Assembly (NCBI RefSeq): GCF_022554085.1
Contig: NZ_JAKFYR010000003.1
Span: 124,001-188,000, forward strand
DNA from: Rhodococcus sp. CH91
GTDB lineage: Bacteria; Actinomycetota; Actinomycetes; Mycobacteriales; Mycobacteriaceae
Direction: 5' to 3'
DNA: 64,000 nucleotides
Position numbers and translations under genes: made by a program. Every line of letters starts with the position of its first letter. Within the stretch, counting starts at the first letter, position 1. The notes beneath the pieces were generated by a model. It had not been told where the DNA came from and did not search any database. It was given only the letters and a program-made list of their open reading frames with translations. Shown here piece after piece: positions 43,694 through 52,345 of the stretch.

Positions 43694-43757
43694 TGCTTCG
43701 TGCTTCACTCGCCCGCCGCGCGCAGACTGCCGAGAGACAACATTGCGAAGGAGTGTC

Positions 43758-44657
43758 ATGGTGCCTGTGCCGAACCGAGACCCGAAGGTGCGAATCGGAA
43801 TCACCAGCCCGATCGTCACGCGACTTCCGGGCGCGTCCAGCGAGTGGGAAGCAACCGCCGGGATCGACGAGCTGACACGGATCGCGGTCACCGCGGACCG
43901 CCTGGGATTTCATCACCTCACCTGCAGTGAACATGTCGCCGTGCCGGTGCCCGTCGCCGAAGTTCGTGGCGGAACGTACTGGGATCCGTTGGCCACGCTC
44001 GGCTACCTGGCGGCGCGCACCGAACGAATCCGGCTCGCCACACAGGTTCTGGTTCTCGGCTATCACCACCCGCTGGAGATCGCCAAGCGTTACGGCACCC
44101 TCGACGCGGTCAGCGGGGGTCGCCTGATCCTGGGACTCGGCGTCGGCACGCTGCAGGAAGAGTTCGATCTGCTCGACGTGCCGTTCACCGATCGCGGTGC
44201 GCGGGCGGACGATTCCCTGGCTGCGCTTCGTGCCGCGCTCTCCGAGCGCGTACCTTCCTATCGCGGAGACTATTTCGAGTTCTCCGACATGGTCGTGGAG
44301 CCGCACGCGGTACAACCGCGGGTGCCCCTGTGGATCGGTGGGCGCACACCACGCTCCTTGCGACGGGCGTGCGAGCTGGCCGACGGCTGGGTTCCTTTCG
44401 GGTTGTCGTTCGACGACGTGCAGGCGATGTTGAGCAGGAGACAGCCGCAGCCCGGTTTCGAGGTCGTGTTGCCGGCTGCCGGACTCGACCCACTGGGCGA
44501 CCCGGACGGGGCGAGGAGAAAACTCGATCGCGCGGTGGCGGCGGGGGCGACGATCATCGGGGCCGGCGTGGTCGCCGAGTCGGCCGACCACTATTGCGAG
44601 CAACTCGAGACTCTGGTGAGTCTGTACGGCGACGCCTTCCGAACGCCCGAGGGCTGA
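43758..44657 (+). CDS. Luciferase-like (LLM class) F420/flavin-dependent oxidoreductase
   Basis: 299-residue TIM-barrel oxidoreductase. The ATG at 43758 follows GAAGGAG; GTG at 43761 is the alternative. Blocks: IAVTADRLGFHHLTCSEHV, WDPLATLGYLAARTERIRLATQVLVLGYHHP, GRLILGLGVGTLQEEFDLL and VPLWIGGRTPRSLRRA. This is the pattern of the actinobacterial F420-dependent LLM subgroup, in which the cofactor reduces or oxidises ketones and enones. Confidence 0.9.
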   Translation: MVPVPNRDPKVRIGITSPIVTRLPGASSEWEATAGIDELTRIAVTADRLGFHHLTCSEHVAVPVPVAEVRGGTYWDPLATLGYLAARTERIRLATQVLVLGYHHPLEIAKRYGTLDAVSGGRLILGLGVGTLQEEFDLLDVPFTDRGARADDSLAALRAALSERVPSYRGDYFEFSDMVVEPHAVQPRVPLWIGGRTPRSLRRACELADGWVPFGLSFDDVQAMLSRRQPQPGFEVVLPAAGLDPLGDPDGARRKLDRAVAAGATIIGAGVVAESADHYCEQLETLVSLYGDAFRTPEG

Positions 44658-44763
44658 CCCGCGCTTTCGTGATCCGCTTCACAACCGCATCGGGATGTGG
44701 CACTATTCCTAATCGAAATACCCACGTCCTCGCGCTCAGAGCGCCGCGGTTGTAGGAGCAGTC

Positions 44764-45525
44764 ATGACGATTCAGGTGGAAGCCGATCACACGGCACCCA
44801 GCGCAGTCCTCGATCGCGTCGGCCTCGTGCTCGACGCGTTCGACGGGGCTGGGCGGCTCACTCTCGCTCAGATCGTGCGGCGGACCGGCCTCCCCCGGTC
44901 GTCGGCCCATCGCATGCTCGAGCGCCTGGTGTCGATGCGGTGGTTGCACCGGGAAGGCCGGGACTACACACTCGGGCTTCGCCTGATGGAACTCGGTTCG
45001 CTCGCCGTGCACCAGGACAGGCTTCACACCACCGCTCTACCGCACTTGCAGGAACTCCATCGCGTCACGGGCTTCGTCGTCCACCTCGCCGTCCTCGACG
45101 GCGACGACCTCGTCTACCTGGAAAAGCTCGGTGGGCGTCTCGCAACAGCGGTACCTACACGCATCGGCGGCCGCCGACCGGCGCGCAGCACCGCCCTCGG
45201 CAAGGCACTCCTTGCGTACGAGGGCGCCCCGGGTGAGGTCTACGAGGGTATCCGTGAGCAGGGAATCGCCTTCGAGAAGGAAGAATCGCTGGCAGGTTTC
45301 GGATGTATCGCGGTGCCTGTCGGTCCCGTGGGTTCCGCCGTCGCGGCCGTGTCACTGTGCGGCCCACTACCCCATCTGCGTTTCGAGCACCGGCTGACCG
45401 CGCCGGTCCGTATGGCCGCCACGGCCATCTGGAGGAAACTCGACCGCAATCACGTCGTCCCTACCCTGCAGAATCGCCGGTCGCTCCGCACAGCACCCAG
45501 CGTCAGAGAGCATCAGTACGCCTGA
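44764..45525 (+). CDS. IclR family transcriptional regulator
   Basis: 253 residues. The N-terminal winged helix (VLDRVGLVLDAFDGAGRLTLAQIVRRTGLPRSSAHRMLERLVSMRWL) occupies about 15-65, followed by the IclR effector domain (YTLGLRLMELGSLA, GFVVHLAVLDGDDLVYLEKLGG, RPARSTALGKALLAY, IAVPVG). An AGGAGCAGTC site precedes the ATG. These regulators bind aromatic or aliphatic acids; it is one candidate for control of the surrounding genes. Confidence 0.93.
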   Translation: MTIQVEADHTAPSAVLDRVGLVLDAFDGAGRLTLAQIVRRTGLPRSSAHRMLERLVSMRWLHREGRDYTLGLRLMELGSLAVHQDRLHTTALPHLQELHRVTGFVVHLAVLDGDDLVYLEKLGGRLATAVPTRIGGRRPARSTALGKALLAYEGAPGEVYEGIREQGIAFEKEESLAGFGCIAVPVGPVGSAVAAVSLCGPLPHLRFEHRLTAPVRMAATAIWRKLDRNHVVPTLQNRRSLRTAPSVREHQYA

Positions 45526-45549
45526 CCTGCAGCCCCTGGAACCCCGCAG

Positions 45550-46236
45550 TCACCCTTCGTCGGAATCCGCCTCGTCGAACGGACCGCCGTTCGCAACACC
45601 TCTCCAGCTGCGTGGATTCCGGGGGCGAGGCATACCGAACTCGTCGATCTCACTGTGCGCGAACCGTTCTGCAGCACTGTCGATATCCTCGATCAACTGA
45701 TTCGACAACTCGATCTCGGCCCGGAAGTACCGCTCGGCCCAGCGCAGACTCATCTGCGAGAAGCCCCAGCCCGGCTCCCGATCGGAATGCTCCGCATGTT
45801 CTCCGGCGCGGCGCAACTTGTCTTCGAGGTTGACGATGTGGTCGCGCACGATCGCCTTCAGCTGCTCCGGGTCGTTGAGATGCCCCATGTACATGCGCAG
45901 CATGACACCGTGTTTCAGCACCGGAATTTCCACCGGTGCCTCACGGGACCACGTCCGCACCGCGTCGATACCGGACTCGGTGATGGCGTAGACCCGCCGC
46001 CCCCTCGCGCCCGGCTCGCTCACTGCGCGGGACCGTACGAAACCGAGCTTCTCGAGTTTCTTCAATTCCGCATAGACCTGGCTGACGGACGGACTCCAGT
46101 AGAAGAAGCCGATACTCCAGTCGGCCCACTTCTTCAGATCGTTGCCGGTGAGTTCCTCGCCGAACGACAACATGCCGAGGACCGCCCAGCTCGTGGCAGG
46201 AAGGGCGGGATACGAATCGGCACCGTGTTCGGACAC
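45550..46236 (-). CDS. PadR family transcriptional regulator
   Basis: 228 residues from a GTG at 46236. The N-terminal winged helix (SWAVLGMLSFGEELTGNDLKKW, SPSVSQVYAELKKLEKLGFVRSRAV, GRRVYAITESGIDAVRTW) is PadR type, followed by a long helical C-terminal domain (AIVRDHIVNLEDKLRRA) with a Trp-rich dimerisation helix. It is divergent from the KSI-like gene; the perfect palindrome at 46281 lies 45 bp upstream of this start and may be an autoregulatory site. Confidence 0.9.
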   Translation of the reverse strand: MSEHGADSYPALPATSWAVLGMLSFGEELTGNDLKKWADWSIGFFYWSPSVSQVYAELKKLEKLGFVRSRAVSEPGARGRRVYAITESGIDAVRTWSREAPVEIPVLKHGVMLRMYMGHLNDPEQLKAIVRDHIVNLEDKLRRAGEHAEHSDREPGWGFSQMSLRWAERYFRAEIELSNQLIEDIDSAAERFAHSEIDEFGMPRPRNPRSWRGVANGGPFDEADSDEG

Positions 46237-46280
46237 TGCGAAAGGGTAACAACGCCGGTGCGCAGCCTTCGCGCCGAATC

Positions 46281-46297
46281 TCCCGCTGCGCGGGAAC
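46281..46297. promoter_or_regulatory. Regulon motif copy 10 (PadR / KSI divergent pair)
   Basis: TCCCGCTGCGCGGGA followed by AC; a perfect palindrome of the shared type. It lies 45 bp from the PadR start and 74 bp from the KSI start. Confidence 0.55.
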
Positions 46298-46370
46298 ACA
46301 ACCCCAACCCTGCCCCGACACGAATAACGTCAGCGCGACCGTTCTCGCCGATGCTGCCACAGGAGCAACC

Positions 46371-46760
46371 ATGACCGTTTCCGACGCCGACGTCCGTTCG
46401 CAGCGCATCCGCACCACCGTGCAGGCCTATCTCGACGCCGTGGCCGCCGGTGTCGCCGCCGACATCGCCGCCCTCTACGCCGACGACGCCACCCTCGAGG
46501 ATCCTGCCGGCAGTGAGCCTCGCGTGGGCCGGGCAGCGATCGCCGAGTTCTACAAGGGTGTCGAGGCCACGGAGAACACCACCGAACTGCTCACGCTCCG
46601 GGTCAGCGGGTCGACCGCCGCCTTCCACTTCCGCGTCGTCACGAAGGCCGGCGAGCAGACCTACGAAGTGGAGCCGATCGACATCATGACCTTCGACGAG
46701 GACGGGCGCATCACCAGCATGCGCGCAGTCTGGGCACCCGGCGACATGCGTGTTCGCTGA
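46371..46760 (+). CDS. Ketosteroid isomerase-like protein (delta5-3-ketosteroid isomerase)
   Basis: 129 residues. The three catalytic positions of bacterial KSI are present: Tyr20, Asp44 in ATLEDPAGSEP (the general base in the same sequence setting as Pseudomonas KSI) and Asp104 in EPIDIMTFDEDGRI. Length and order match the classic enzyme, which moves the C5-C6 double bond of 3-oxosteroids into conjugation. With KshA-like and KstD-like enzymes nearby it is the strongest hint of steroid metabolism. An AGGAGCAACC site precedes the ATG. Confidence 0.87.
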   Translation: MTVSDADVRSQRIRTTVQAYLDAVAAGVAADIAALYADDATLEDPAGSEPRVGRAAIAEFYKGVEATENTTELLTLRVSGSTAAFHFRVVTKAGEQTYEVEPIDIMTFDEDGRITSMRAVWAPGDMRVR

Positions 46761-46773
46761 CCGATCGGCGGGA
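46759..46773. promoter_or_regulatory. Possible weak regulon motif copy
   Basis: GACCGATCGGCGGGA matches the GACCG-N5-CGGGA form of copy 1, 66 bp upstream of the flavin reductase. It begins inside the KSI stop codon and may be fortuitous. Confidence 0.25.
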
Positions 46774-46838
46774 CACGGTTCGCACGCCGCACCTCAGGTG
46801 ACGGACACTGGAACGAACCGACCGATAGGAGCTTCTCG

Positions 46839-47333
46839 ATGACAGCGGAACACGCGGTGCTGGATCCTCGGCGGATCCGGGATGTGATGGGCAATTTCTG
46901 CACGGGCGTCACGGTGATCACCGCGCTCGACGGCGACGAGCCGCTCGGCTTCGCGTGCCAGTCGTTCGCGTCCGTCTCGCTGGATCCGCCGCTCATCTCG
47001 TTCTGCCCCGCGCGCACGTCGACGACATGGCCGAAGATCCGCGCGATCGGCAGCCTGGCCGTCAACGTCCTGTCCGAGAGCCAGCGCACACTGTGCGGCG
47101 CATTCGCGGTGAGCGGGGGGAACAAGTTCCGCGGGGTGCGGTGGCAGCCCGGCGACAACGGCGCACCGGCCATCGACGGCGCGCTCGCGCGGGTGGAGGC
47201 GACCGTGGAGACCGAATACGAGGCCGGCGACCACACGATCGTGCTCGCGCGGGTCACCGGACTGACGACTCTGCACGCCAACGGCCCGCTTCTGTTCTTC
47301 CAGGGCACCTACGGCGGCTTCGAACGGATGTGA
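46839..47333 (+). CDS. Flavin reductase-like protein (HsaB/HpaC-type)
   Basis: 164 residues with the FMN-binding split-barrel pattern: [43 protein letters not shown], then [17 protein letters not shown] and [11 protein letters not shown]. These proteins supply reduced flavin to two-component monooxygenases such as HsaA, which hydroxylates the steroid A-ring phenol. No HsaA-like oxygenase is nearby; the luciferase-like protein 83 bp downstream could be the partner. Confidence 0.88.
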   Translation: MTAEHAVLDPRRIRDVMGNFCTGVTVITALDGDEPLGFACQSFASVSLDPPLISFCPARTSTTWPKIRAIGSLAVNVLSESQRTLCGAFAVSGGNKFRGVRWQPGDNGAPAIDGALARVEATVETEYEAGDHTIVLARVTGLTTLHANGPLLFFQGTYGGFERM

Positions 47334-47415
47334 GGGGAATAGACGGTCACTCCGGGAGGTTGTTGCGGGGGTGTGCCCGGCGGCCGATACCGGGCCCCGA
47401 CGCGAAGGACTCCCG

Positions 47416-48405
47416 GTGACCGTTCCCCTCTCCATCCTCGACCTCGCACACATCGGCACGGGTGAGACCGCCCGCGAGAGCTTCGAGGCGAGCGTGAAGA
47501 TGGCCCAGCTCGCCGAGCAGTGGGGCTATCGACGTATCTGGTACGCCGAGCACCACAACATGCCGACGATCGCATCCTCGGCGACCAGCGTGCTCATCGC
47601 GCACGTCGCGGCGCACACCTCGTCGATCCGTCTCGGCGCCGGCGGCATCATGCTGCCCAACCACTCCCCGCTGACGATCGCCGAACAGTTCGGCACCCTC
47701 GCGACCCTGCACCCGGGCCGGATCGATCTCGGTCTCGGACGTGCCCCGGGCAGCGACCAGAAGACGATGCGAGCACTGCGCCGCGATCCGTCGTCGGCCG
47801 ACACCTTCCCGCAGGACGTCCTCGAACTGCAGGCCTACCTGAAGGGCGACTCGCGGATCCCGGGCGTCGACGCGATTCCCGGTAAGGGGACCGACGTTCC
47901 GCTGTATATCCTCGGATCGTCGTTGTTCGGGGCGAAACTTGCTGCGTTGCTGGGTCTTCCGTACGCATTCGCATCACACTTCGCTCCGCAGGCGCTCGAG
48001 GACGCGGTGAAGCTGTACCGCCGCGAGTACCAGCCCTCCCCCGAGCATCCGGAGCCCTACGTCATCGCCGGCGTCGGCGTCATCGCTGCCGACAGCACCG
48101 AGGAAGCGCTGTCGCTGTTCGAGGCGACCAAGCGCGCACGGGTCGTGCAGATGGTCGGACGCGGACGCACTTTCACCGACGAGGAGATCGACATGCTGCT
48201 CGAATCCCCCGCCGGGATGCAGGTGCTCGAGATGCTGCGGTACACGGCCGTGGGCACTCCCGGCCAGGTGCGCGACTACCTCGACCGCTTCACCGAACAC
48301 GCGCAGGCCGACGAGCTGATCGTCGTCTCCTCGGCTCCCGGACGCGACGCCTGGCTGCGCTCGCTGGAGCTCGTCGCCGAGGTCAGCGACCTGGTCCCGG
48401 CCTGA
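47416..48405 (+). CDS. LLM class flavin-dependent oxidoreductase
   Basis: 329 residues from a GTG at 47416. [41 protein letters not shown], then [41 protein letters not shown] and PLYILGSS are standard for the luciferase-like MsnO8/LLM family. It is a probable FMN-dependent monooxygenase using FMNH2 from the adjacent reductase. Confidence 0.9.
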   Translation: MTVPLSILDLAHIGTGETARESFEASVKMAQLAEQWGYRRIWYAEHHNMPTIASSATSVLIAHVAAHTSSIRLGAGGIMLPNHSPLTIAEQFGTLATLHPGRIDLGLGRAPGSDQKTMRALRRDPSSADTFPQDVLELQAYLKGDSRIPGVDAIPGKGTDVPLYILGSSLFGAKLAALLGLPYAFASHFAPQALEDAVKLYRREYQPSPEHPEPYVIAGVGVIAADSTEEALSLFEATKRARVVQMVGRGRTFTDEEIDMLLESPAGMQVLEMLRYTAVGTPGQVRDYLDRFTEHAQADELIVVSSAPGRDAWLRSLELVAEVSDLVPA

Positions 48406-48488
48406 TCGACGAGGGCTTACGCGTCAGGCTACCGGCGGGTACACTTCGGCGACCGGTCAGAACCCGAGTCGTCAATCGCAGGAGCAGA

Positions 48489-48938
48489 ATGAAGTACCGC
48501 ACCCGCGCTGTCGCCGCCGCGGCTCTCACCGTCGCGGCAGCACTCACCGCGCCGGCCACCGCCGCAGCCGATTCGCAATCCGCCGACGGACCCACCATCA
48601 CGGTGACGATCCGCAACGACACGGACGCACCGATGGTGCTGACGTCGAAGGACAATCCCTACGGGAGCTGGGTCGACGAACCGGCCACGGTGGTCCCGGC
48701 CCGGTCGAGCGAGACCGTCTCGGCGAGCAGTTCCGACCGCCGGGGCTTCGGGGTCCAGATCGACTACACGATGCCCGGTGACGCGACCGTGACGCTCATG
48801 GCCAACAACTACGGCACCGGCGTCGCGAACGGCGACGGTACCCACATCGAGGGCGTCAACCGCCACGGATATGCCGTCGCGGCGCGGGTCGATGCCGGAT
48901 ATCCGTTCATGACAGCGGACTTCGCCGTCACTCGCTGA
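48489..48938 (+). CDS. Small secreted protein, possibly aegerolysin-like
   Basis: 149 residues. There is a clear Sec signal peptide with an A-x-A cleavage site near residue 27 (TAPATAAA). The mature 120 residues are rich in beta strand (ITVTIRNDTDAPMVLTSKDNPYGSW, TVVPARSSETVSASS, FGVQIDYTM). The N-D/T-x-x-P-M-V-L start and the GSW block resemble aegerolysin/ET79-type beta sandwiches, but this is a weak impression. AGGAGCAGA precedes the ATG. Confidence 0.75.
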   Translation: MKYRTRAVAAAALTVAAALTAPATAAADSQSADGPTITVTIRNDTDAPMVLTSKDNPYGSWVDEPATVVPARSSETVSASSSDRRGFGVQIDYTMPGDATVTLMANNYGTGVANGDGTHIEGVNRHGYAVAARVDAGYPFMTADFAVTR

Positions 48939-48959
48939 TACGACCCGGCCGATACGACT

Positions 48960-49002
48960 CCGGGCCCGGAGGAACACGCAGCAGGTGTTCTTCCGGGCCC
49001 GG
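48960..49002. terminator. Bidirectional hairpin terminator
   Basis: 18-bp arms (CCGGGCCCGGAGGAACAC against its complement, one G-T pair) between the convergent secreted-protein and KstD-like genes. Confidence 0.85.
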
Positions 49003-49015
49003 TCGTGTCGGGCGC

Positions 49016-50551
49016 TCAGCGCGAGGCCGCGTCCATCACGGACAGGTGCGCGAACAGTGCGCTCGCGCCGATCGGATTGCCGCCGCCGGGATAGACGGTG
49101 CCACTGGGCGCGGCCATCGTGTTACCCGCCGCGTACAGGCCGGGGATCGGTTCGCCGTTGCCGCCGAGCACGCGTCCGACGGTGTCGGTACGCAGTCCGC
49201 CCTTGGTGCCGAGATCGGAGATGCCGAACTGCGCCGCATGGAAGGGTCCCTGCTCGATCGGAACGAGCGCGGACCCACCGCCGGTGAAGGCCACATCGTA
49301 GGGCTCCTCACCGCGGCCGAAATCGTCGTCGGCGCCCTTGGCGGCCAGTTCGTTCCACCGCGCCACGGTCGCTTCGAGCGCGTCGGCGGGCACACCGATC
49401 TGCTCGGCGAGGCCCGCAAGGGTGTCGGCGGTCTTCCACAGTCCCGCGTCGACGTACTTCTCGGTTTCCACGAGCGGCACGTTCGGCGCACCGACGGGCG
49501 GAACCTGCCCGCTGCGGTCGTCGTAGATCATCCAGAACGGCAACGTCATCTCGCCGCGTTCCATGCGGGCGATGACATCGCGGCCGAGCCGGTCGTAGGG
49601 GGCGTACTCGTTGGTGAACCGCTTGCCGTCCTGGTCGACGAAGATACCGCCGAGGAAGCACAGCGCGAACGCCGAACGTCCGTCCGGGTGGGTCAGCCCC
49701 GGCGACCACCAGGCCTCGCCCATCAGGTCCACATCGGCACCGACGGCGATACCCGCCTGGTGCGCCTTGCCGAGATTCGACCACGGCCCCATGGAATCCC
49801 GTGCTGCGCCCGGAACGCCGTACTTGCTGCGCATCTCGTCGTTCTGATCGAATCCGCCGGCAGCGAGGACCACACCCTTGCGAGCGCGGATCGCGCGACG
49901 CTCGCCACCGCTCTCGACGATCGCGCCCACGACCACTCCGTCCTCGACCACCAGTTCTTCGAGCGGAGTGTTGCGGTACAACTGCACGTCGGGGTACTTG
50001 CGCAGTGCGATGAGGAAGCGACCGACGAGGGCACGGCCACCGATGAGCATGTCGGGAAGAGGCTCGCCGTTGCGCTCGCGGCCGAGCGGCCCGCGGATCG
50101 ACTCGTTGAGCTCGGGATCCTCGGCGATCGGCAGCGGCGACGGGACGATGTGGCGGCCCTGCGCGCGGGCCTTCGGCGCCTTGCCGAAGTAGTCCGGCCA
50201 CGGGTAGACCATGAACTCGAGGTCGTCGTCGGATTCGAGGTAGTCGATCAGCGGGGCGCCGCCGCGAACGTAGGCTTCCTGCAGCTCACGCGGGGTGCGA
50301 TCACCGACGACCGCATGGTAGTAGGTCAGGGCGTCTTCGAGGGTGTCGTCGTCGCCGGCACGCTGCAGCACCGCGTTGGTGGGGTACCAGACACCGCCTC
50401 CACCGGAATACGCCGTGGTACCACCGAAATATTCGGACGCCTCGACGAGGATCACCGAAAGCCCTTCACGCGCAGCGGTGTAAGCACCGCAGCACCCTCC
50501 GGCTCCCGACCCCACCACGAGGACGTCGCATTCTTCCGCCCACTCCGCCAT
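49016..50551 (-). CDS. kstD: 3-Ketosteroid dehydrogenase (KstD family flavoprotein)
   Basis: 511 residues. The ATG at 50551 follows GGAAGG. It starts MAEWAEECDVLVVGSGAGG, very like characterised rhodococcal KstDs (DVLVVGSGGG). Shared blocks include FGGTTAYSGGG, IGGRALVGRFL, the AAGGFDQNDEMR segment, GRFTNEYAPYDRLG-type sequence, FHAAQFGISDLGTKGGLRTD and LYAAGNTMAAPSGTVYPGGG. It would introduce the C1-C2 (or C4-C5) double bond into 3-ketosteroids, cooperating with KshA. The subtype (delta1 versus delta4) is not decidable by eye. It is the last gene of the catabolic region, next to the chaperone operon. Confidence 0.88.
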   Translation of the reverse strand: MAEWAEECDVLVVGSGAGGCCGAYTAAREGLSVILVEASEYFGGTTAYSGGGGVWYPTNAVLQRAGDDDTLEDALTYYHAVVGDRTPRELQEAYVRGGAPLIDYLESDDDLEFMVYPWPDYFGKAPKARAQGRHIVPSPLPIAEDPELNESIRGPLGRERNGEPLPDMLIGGRALVGRFLIALRKYPDVQLYRNTPLEELVVEDGVVVGAIVESGGERRAIRARKGVVLAAGGFDQNDEMRSKYGVPGAARDSMGPWSNLGKAHQAGIAVGADVDLMGEAWWSPGLTHPDGRSAFALCFLGGIFVDQDGKRFTNEYAPYDRLGRDVIARMERGEMTLPFWMIYDDRSGQVPPVGAPNVPLVETEKYVDAGLWKTADTLAGLAEQIGVPADALEATVARWNELAAKGADDDFGRGEEPYDVAFTGGGSALVPIEQGPFHAAQFGISDLGTKGGLRTDTVGRVLGGNGEPIPGLYAAGNTMAAPSGTVYPGGGNPIGASALFAHLSVMDAASR

Positions 50552-50626
50552 GACTGCTGCCTTCCGTAGACCGTTCGTGTGGAACACGCCACACTAGGCA
50601 GACCACGACGGGTCCCGACACGCTCA

Positions 50627-50642
50627 TCTCGCTGGGCGGGAG
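50627..50642. promoter_or_regulatory. Regulon motif copy 11 (kstD)
   Basis: TCTCGCTGGGCGGGAG, 76 bp upstream of the KstD-like start; one mismatch from the TCCCG-N5-CGGGA palindrome. Confidence 0.5.
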
Positions 50643-50655
50643 AAAATCGCGCGCT

Positions 50656-50730
50656 CAGTCCCGCTCGACCGCGGTGCGGTCAGTCCCGCTCGACCGCGGT
50701 GCGGTCAGTCCCGCTCGACCGCGGTGCGGT
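50656..50730. repeat. Three tandem 25-bp repeats, each with a small hairpin
   Basis: Three exact copies of a 25-bp unit begin at 50656, 50681 and 50706, with a fourth partial start (CAGTCCCG) at 50731 inside the hspR end. Each unit contains GACCGC-GGT-GCGGTC, able to form a hairpin. The array touches the hspR stop codon (50730-50732) and may act as a stacked terminator or roadblock between hspR and kstD, which are transcribed in the same direction. Confidence 0.9.
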
Positions 50731-51134
50731 CAGTCCCGTCGGTTGCGCGGCTTCCAGACCACGAGGGCGTTGCTGCGCGCCACCGGCACCAGATCACCGC
50801 GGGTCGAACGCAACTGCGCGATCTCGGCGTTGAGTTCCGCGACGCGATGCTGCAGGGCCTCGACCCGGTTGGTCAGTTCGATGATCCGCTTGATCCCAGC
50901 GAGGTTGACACCTTCGTCCTGGGACAGTCGCTGTACCTCGCGCAGCAGTTCGACGTCGCGCGGCGAGTACCGTCTCCCGCCACCGCTGGTGCGGTGGGGT
51001 GTGACGAGTCCGAGCCGGTCGTAGTTACGTAGCGTCTGCGCGTGCATCCCGGCGAGTTCTGCTGCCACCGAGATGACGTAGACGCGCGCATCGGGGTCCG
51101 GTGACAGATCCCGTGGCATTCTCGTCTCGCTCAT
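50730..51134 (-). CDS. hspR: Heat shock repressor HspR (MerR family)
   Basis: 134 residues, the standard length. The MerR-type winged helix VYVISVAAELAGMHAQTLRNYDRLGLVTPHRTSGGGRRYS is at 18-57, then a coiled coil (ELTNRVEALQHRVAELNAEIAQL). The start at 51134 overlaps the dnaJ stop by one base. HspR binds HAIR elements with DnaK as co-repressor and so closes the feedback loop on this operon. Confidence 0.96.
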   Translation of the reverse strand: MSETRMPRDLSPDPDARVYVISVAAELAGMHAQTLRNYDRLGLVTPHRTSGGGRRYSPRDVELLREVQRLSQDEGVNLAGIKRIIELTNRVEALQHRVAELNAEIAQLRSTRGDLVPVARSNALVVWKPRNRRD

Positions 51135-52312
51135 CACGCACCTGCCCATCCCTCTCGAGGGTCGAAGCCGCCTGCCTCTTCTGCACGAAGATAGTTGTGA
51201 AGTGCTTCCGTCGCCTTCTCGTCGAGATTCTGCGGAATCGCGACCTTCACGGTCACCAGCAGATCTCCGGCGCCGCCGTCGCGCTTGGGAACACCGCGAC
51301 CGCGTACGCGCAGTACCCGGCCGTCTGCCGTGCCCACAGGAATCTTCAGTCCGACCCGGCCGTCGAGCGTCGGCACCGAGACGGTCGCGCCCAGCACCAG
51401 TTCGCCGTAGCTCACGGGCAACACGAGGGTCAGGTCGTCGCCTTCCCGGCCGAAGACCCGGTCGGGGCGCACATGCACCGTGACGAACAGGTCGCCGGAG
51501 GGGGCGCCCCGCAATCCGGCCTCGCCCTGGCCGGCGAGACGGATACGCGATCCGTCCTTGATGCCGGCGGGAACCCGCACGGTGATGGTGCGGGTGCGGT
51601 TCTGGACACCGGTGCCCCGGCAATCGGTGCAGGGATTGTCGATGATCGATCCGCTGCCCCGGCAGTCGTCACAGGGCTCGGAGAAACCGAACGCACCCTG
51701 GTTGCGGGAGACCACACCGCTTCCGTTGCAGTTCGGGCACACACGCGGACTGGTTCCGGGCTGGGCGCCGCTGCCGTGACAGGTCGTGCACGGCGCCGGA
51801 CTGGTCAGCCGCAGCGGAACCGTCACGCCCTGGACCGCATCCCGGAAGTCGAGTGTCGTCTCCGTTTCGACGTCGGATCCGCGTCGCGGACGCGAGCGGC
51901 CGGCCGTGGAGGCGCCACCGGCGCGGTTGAACAGTCCGCCGAACAGGTCGCCGAGACCACCGTCGCCACCACCGCCACCGCCGAACAGGTCGCCGATGTC
52001 GAAGGTCGCTCCGGTGCCACCGGAGAAGCCGCCGGCGCCGGGACGGAAGCCACCACCTCCGGGGAATCCACCGGAGGCAAACATGCGCCGGGTCTCGTCG
52101 TATTCCTTGCGCTTGGCGGGATCCGACAGGACGGCATTGGCCTCACTGACCGCCTTGAAGCGCTCCTCGGCCTTCGCGTCGCCGGGGTTGGCGTCGGGAT
52201 GCAGATCCCGCGCCAGCTTCCGGTACGCCTTCTTGATGTCGTCCTGCGTCGCGTCGGGGGAGACGCCCAGGTCCTTGTAGAAGTCCTTCTCGATCCACTC
52301 CCGCTGGCTCAC
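51134..52312 (-). CDS. dnaJ: Chaperone DnaJ
   Basis: 392 residues. The J-domain has HPD at 38-40, then a Gly/Phe-rich region, then four CxxCxGxG-type zinc motifs ([32 protein letters not shown]) and the C-terminal substrate-binding domain. It stimulates DnaK ATPase. The third gene of the dnaK operon; GTG start. Confidence 0.97.
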   Translation of the reverse strand: MSQREWIEKDFYKDLGVSPDATQDDIKKAYRKLARDLHPDANPGDAKAEERFKAVSEANAVLSDPAKRKEYDETRRMFASGGFPGGGGFRPGAGGFSGGTGATFDIGDLFGGGGGGDGGLGDLFGGLFNRAGGASTAGRSRPRRGSDVETETTLDFRDAVQGVTVPLRLTSPAPCTTCHGSGAQPGTSPRVCPNCNGSGVVSRNQGAFGFSEPCDDCRGSGSIIDNPCTDCRGTGVQNRTRTITVRVPAGIKDGSRIRLAGQGEAGLRGAPSGDLFVTVHVRPDRVFGREGDDLTLVLPVSYGELVLGATVSVPTLDGRVGLKIPVGTADGRVLRVRGRGVPKRDGGAGDLLVTVKVAIPQNLDEKATEALHNYLRAEEAGGFDPREGWAGA

Positions 52313-52345
52313 CGGGCGCCTCCTCCTCTCGCGTTTTCTTGTTTC

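Noticed and set aside
50656-50730. Possible CRISPR array
   Set aside because: The 25-bp units are directly tandem without spacers and no cas genes are present.
50627-51134. A GTG/ATG extension of hspR into dnaJ giving a 297-residue protein
   Set aside because: The upstream part is out of phase with dnaJ and meaningless; HspR proteins are about 130 residues.
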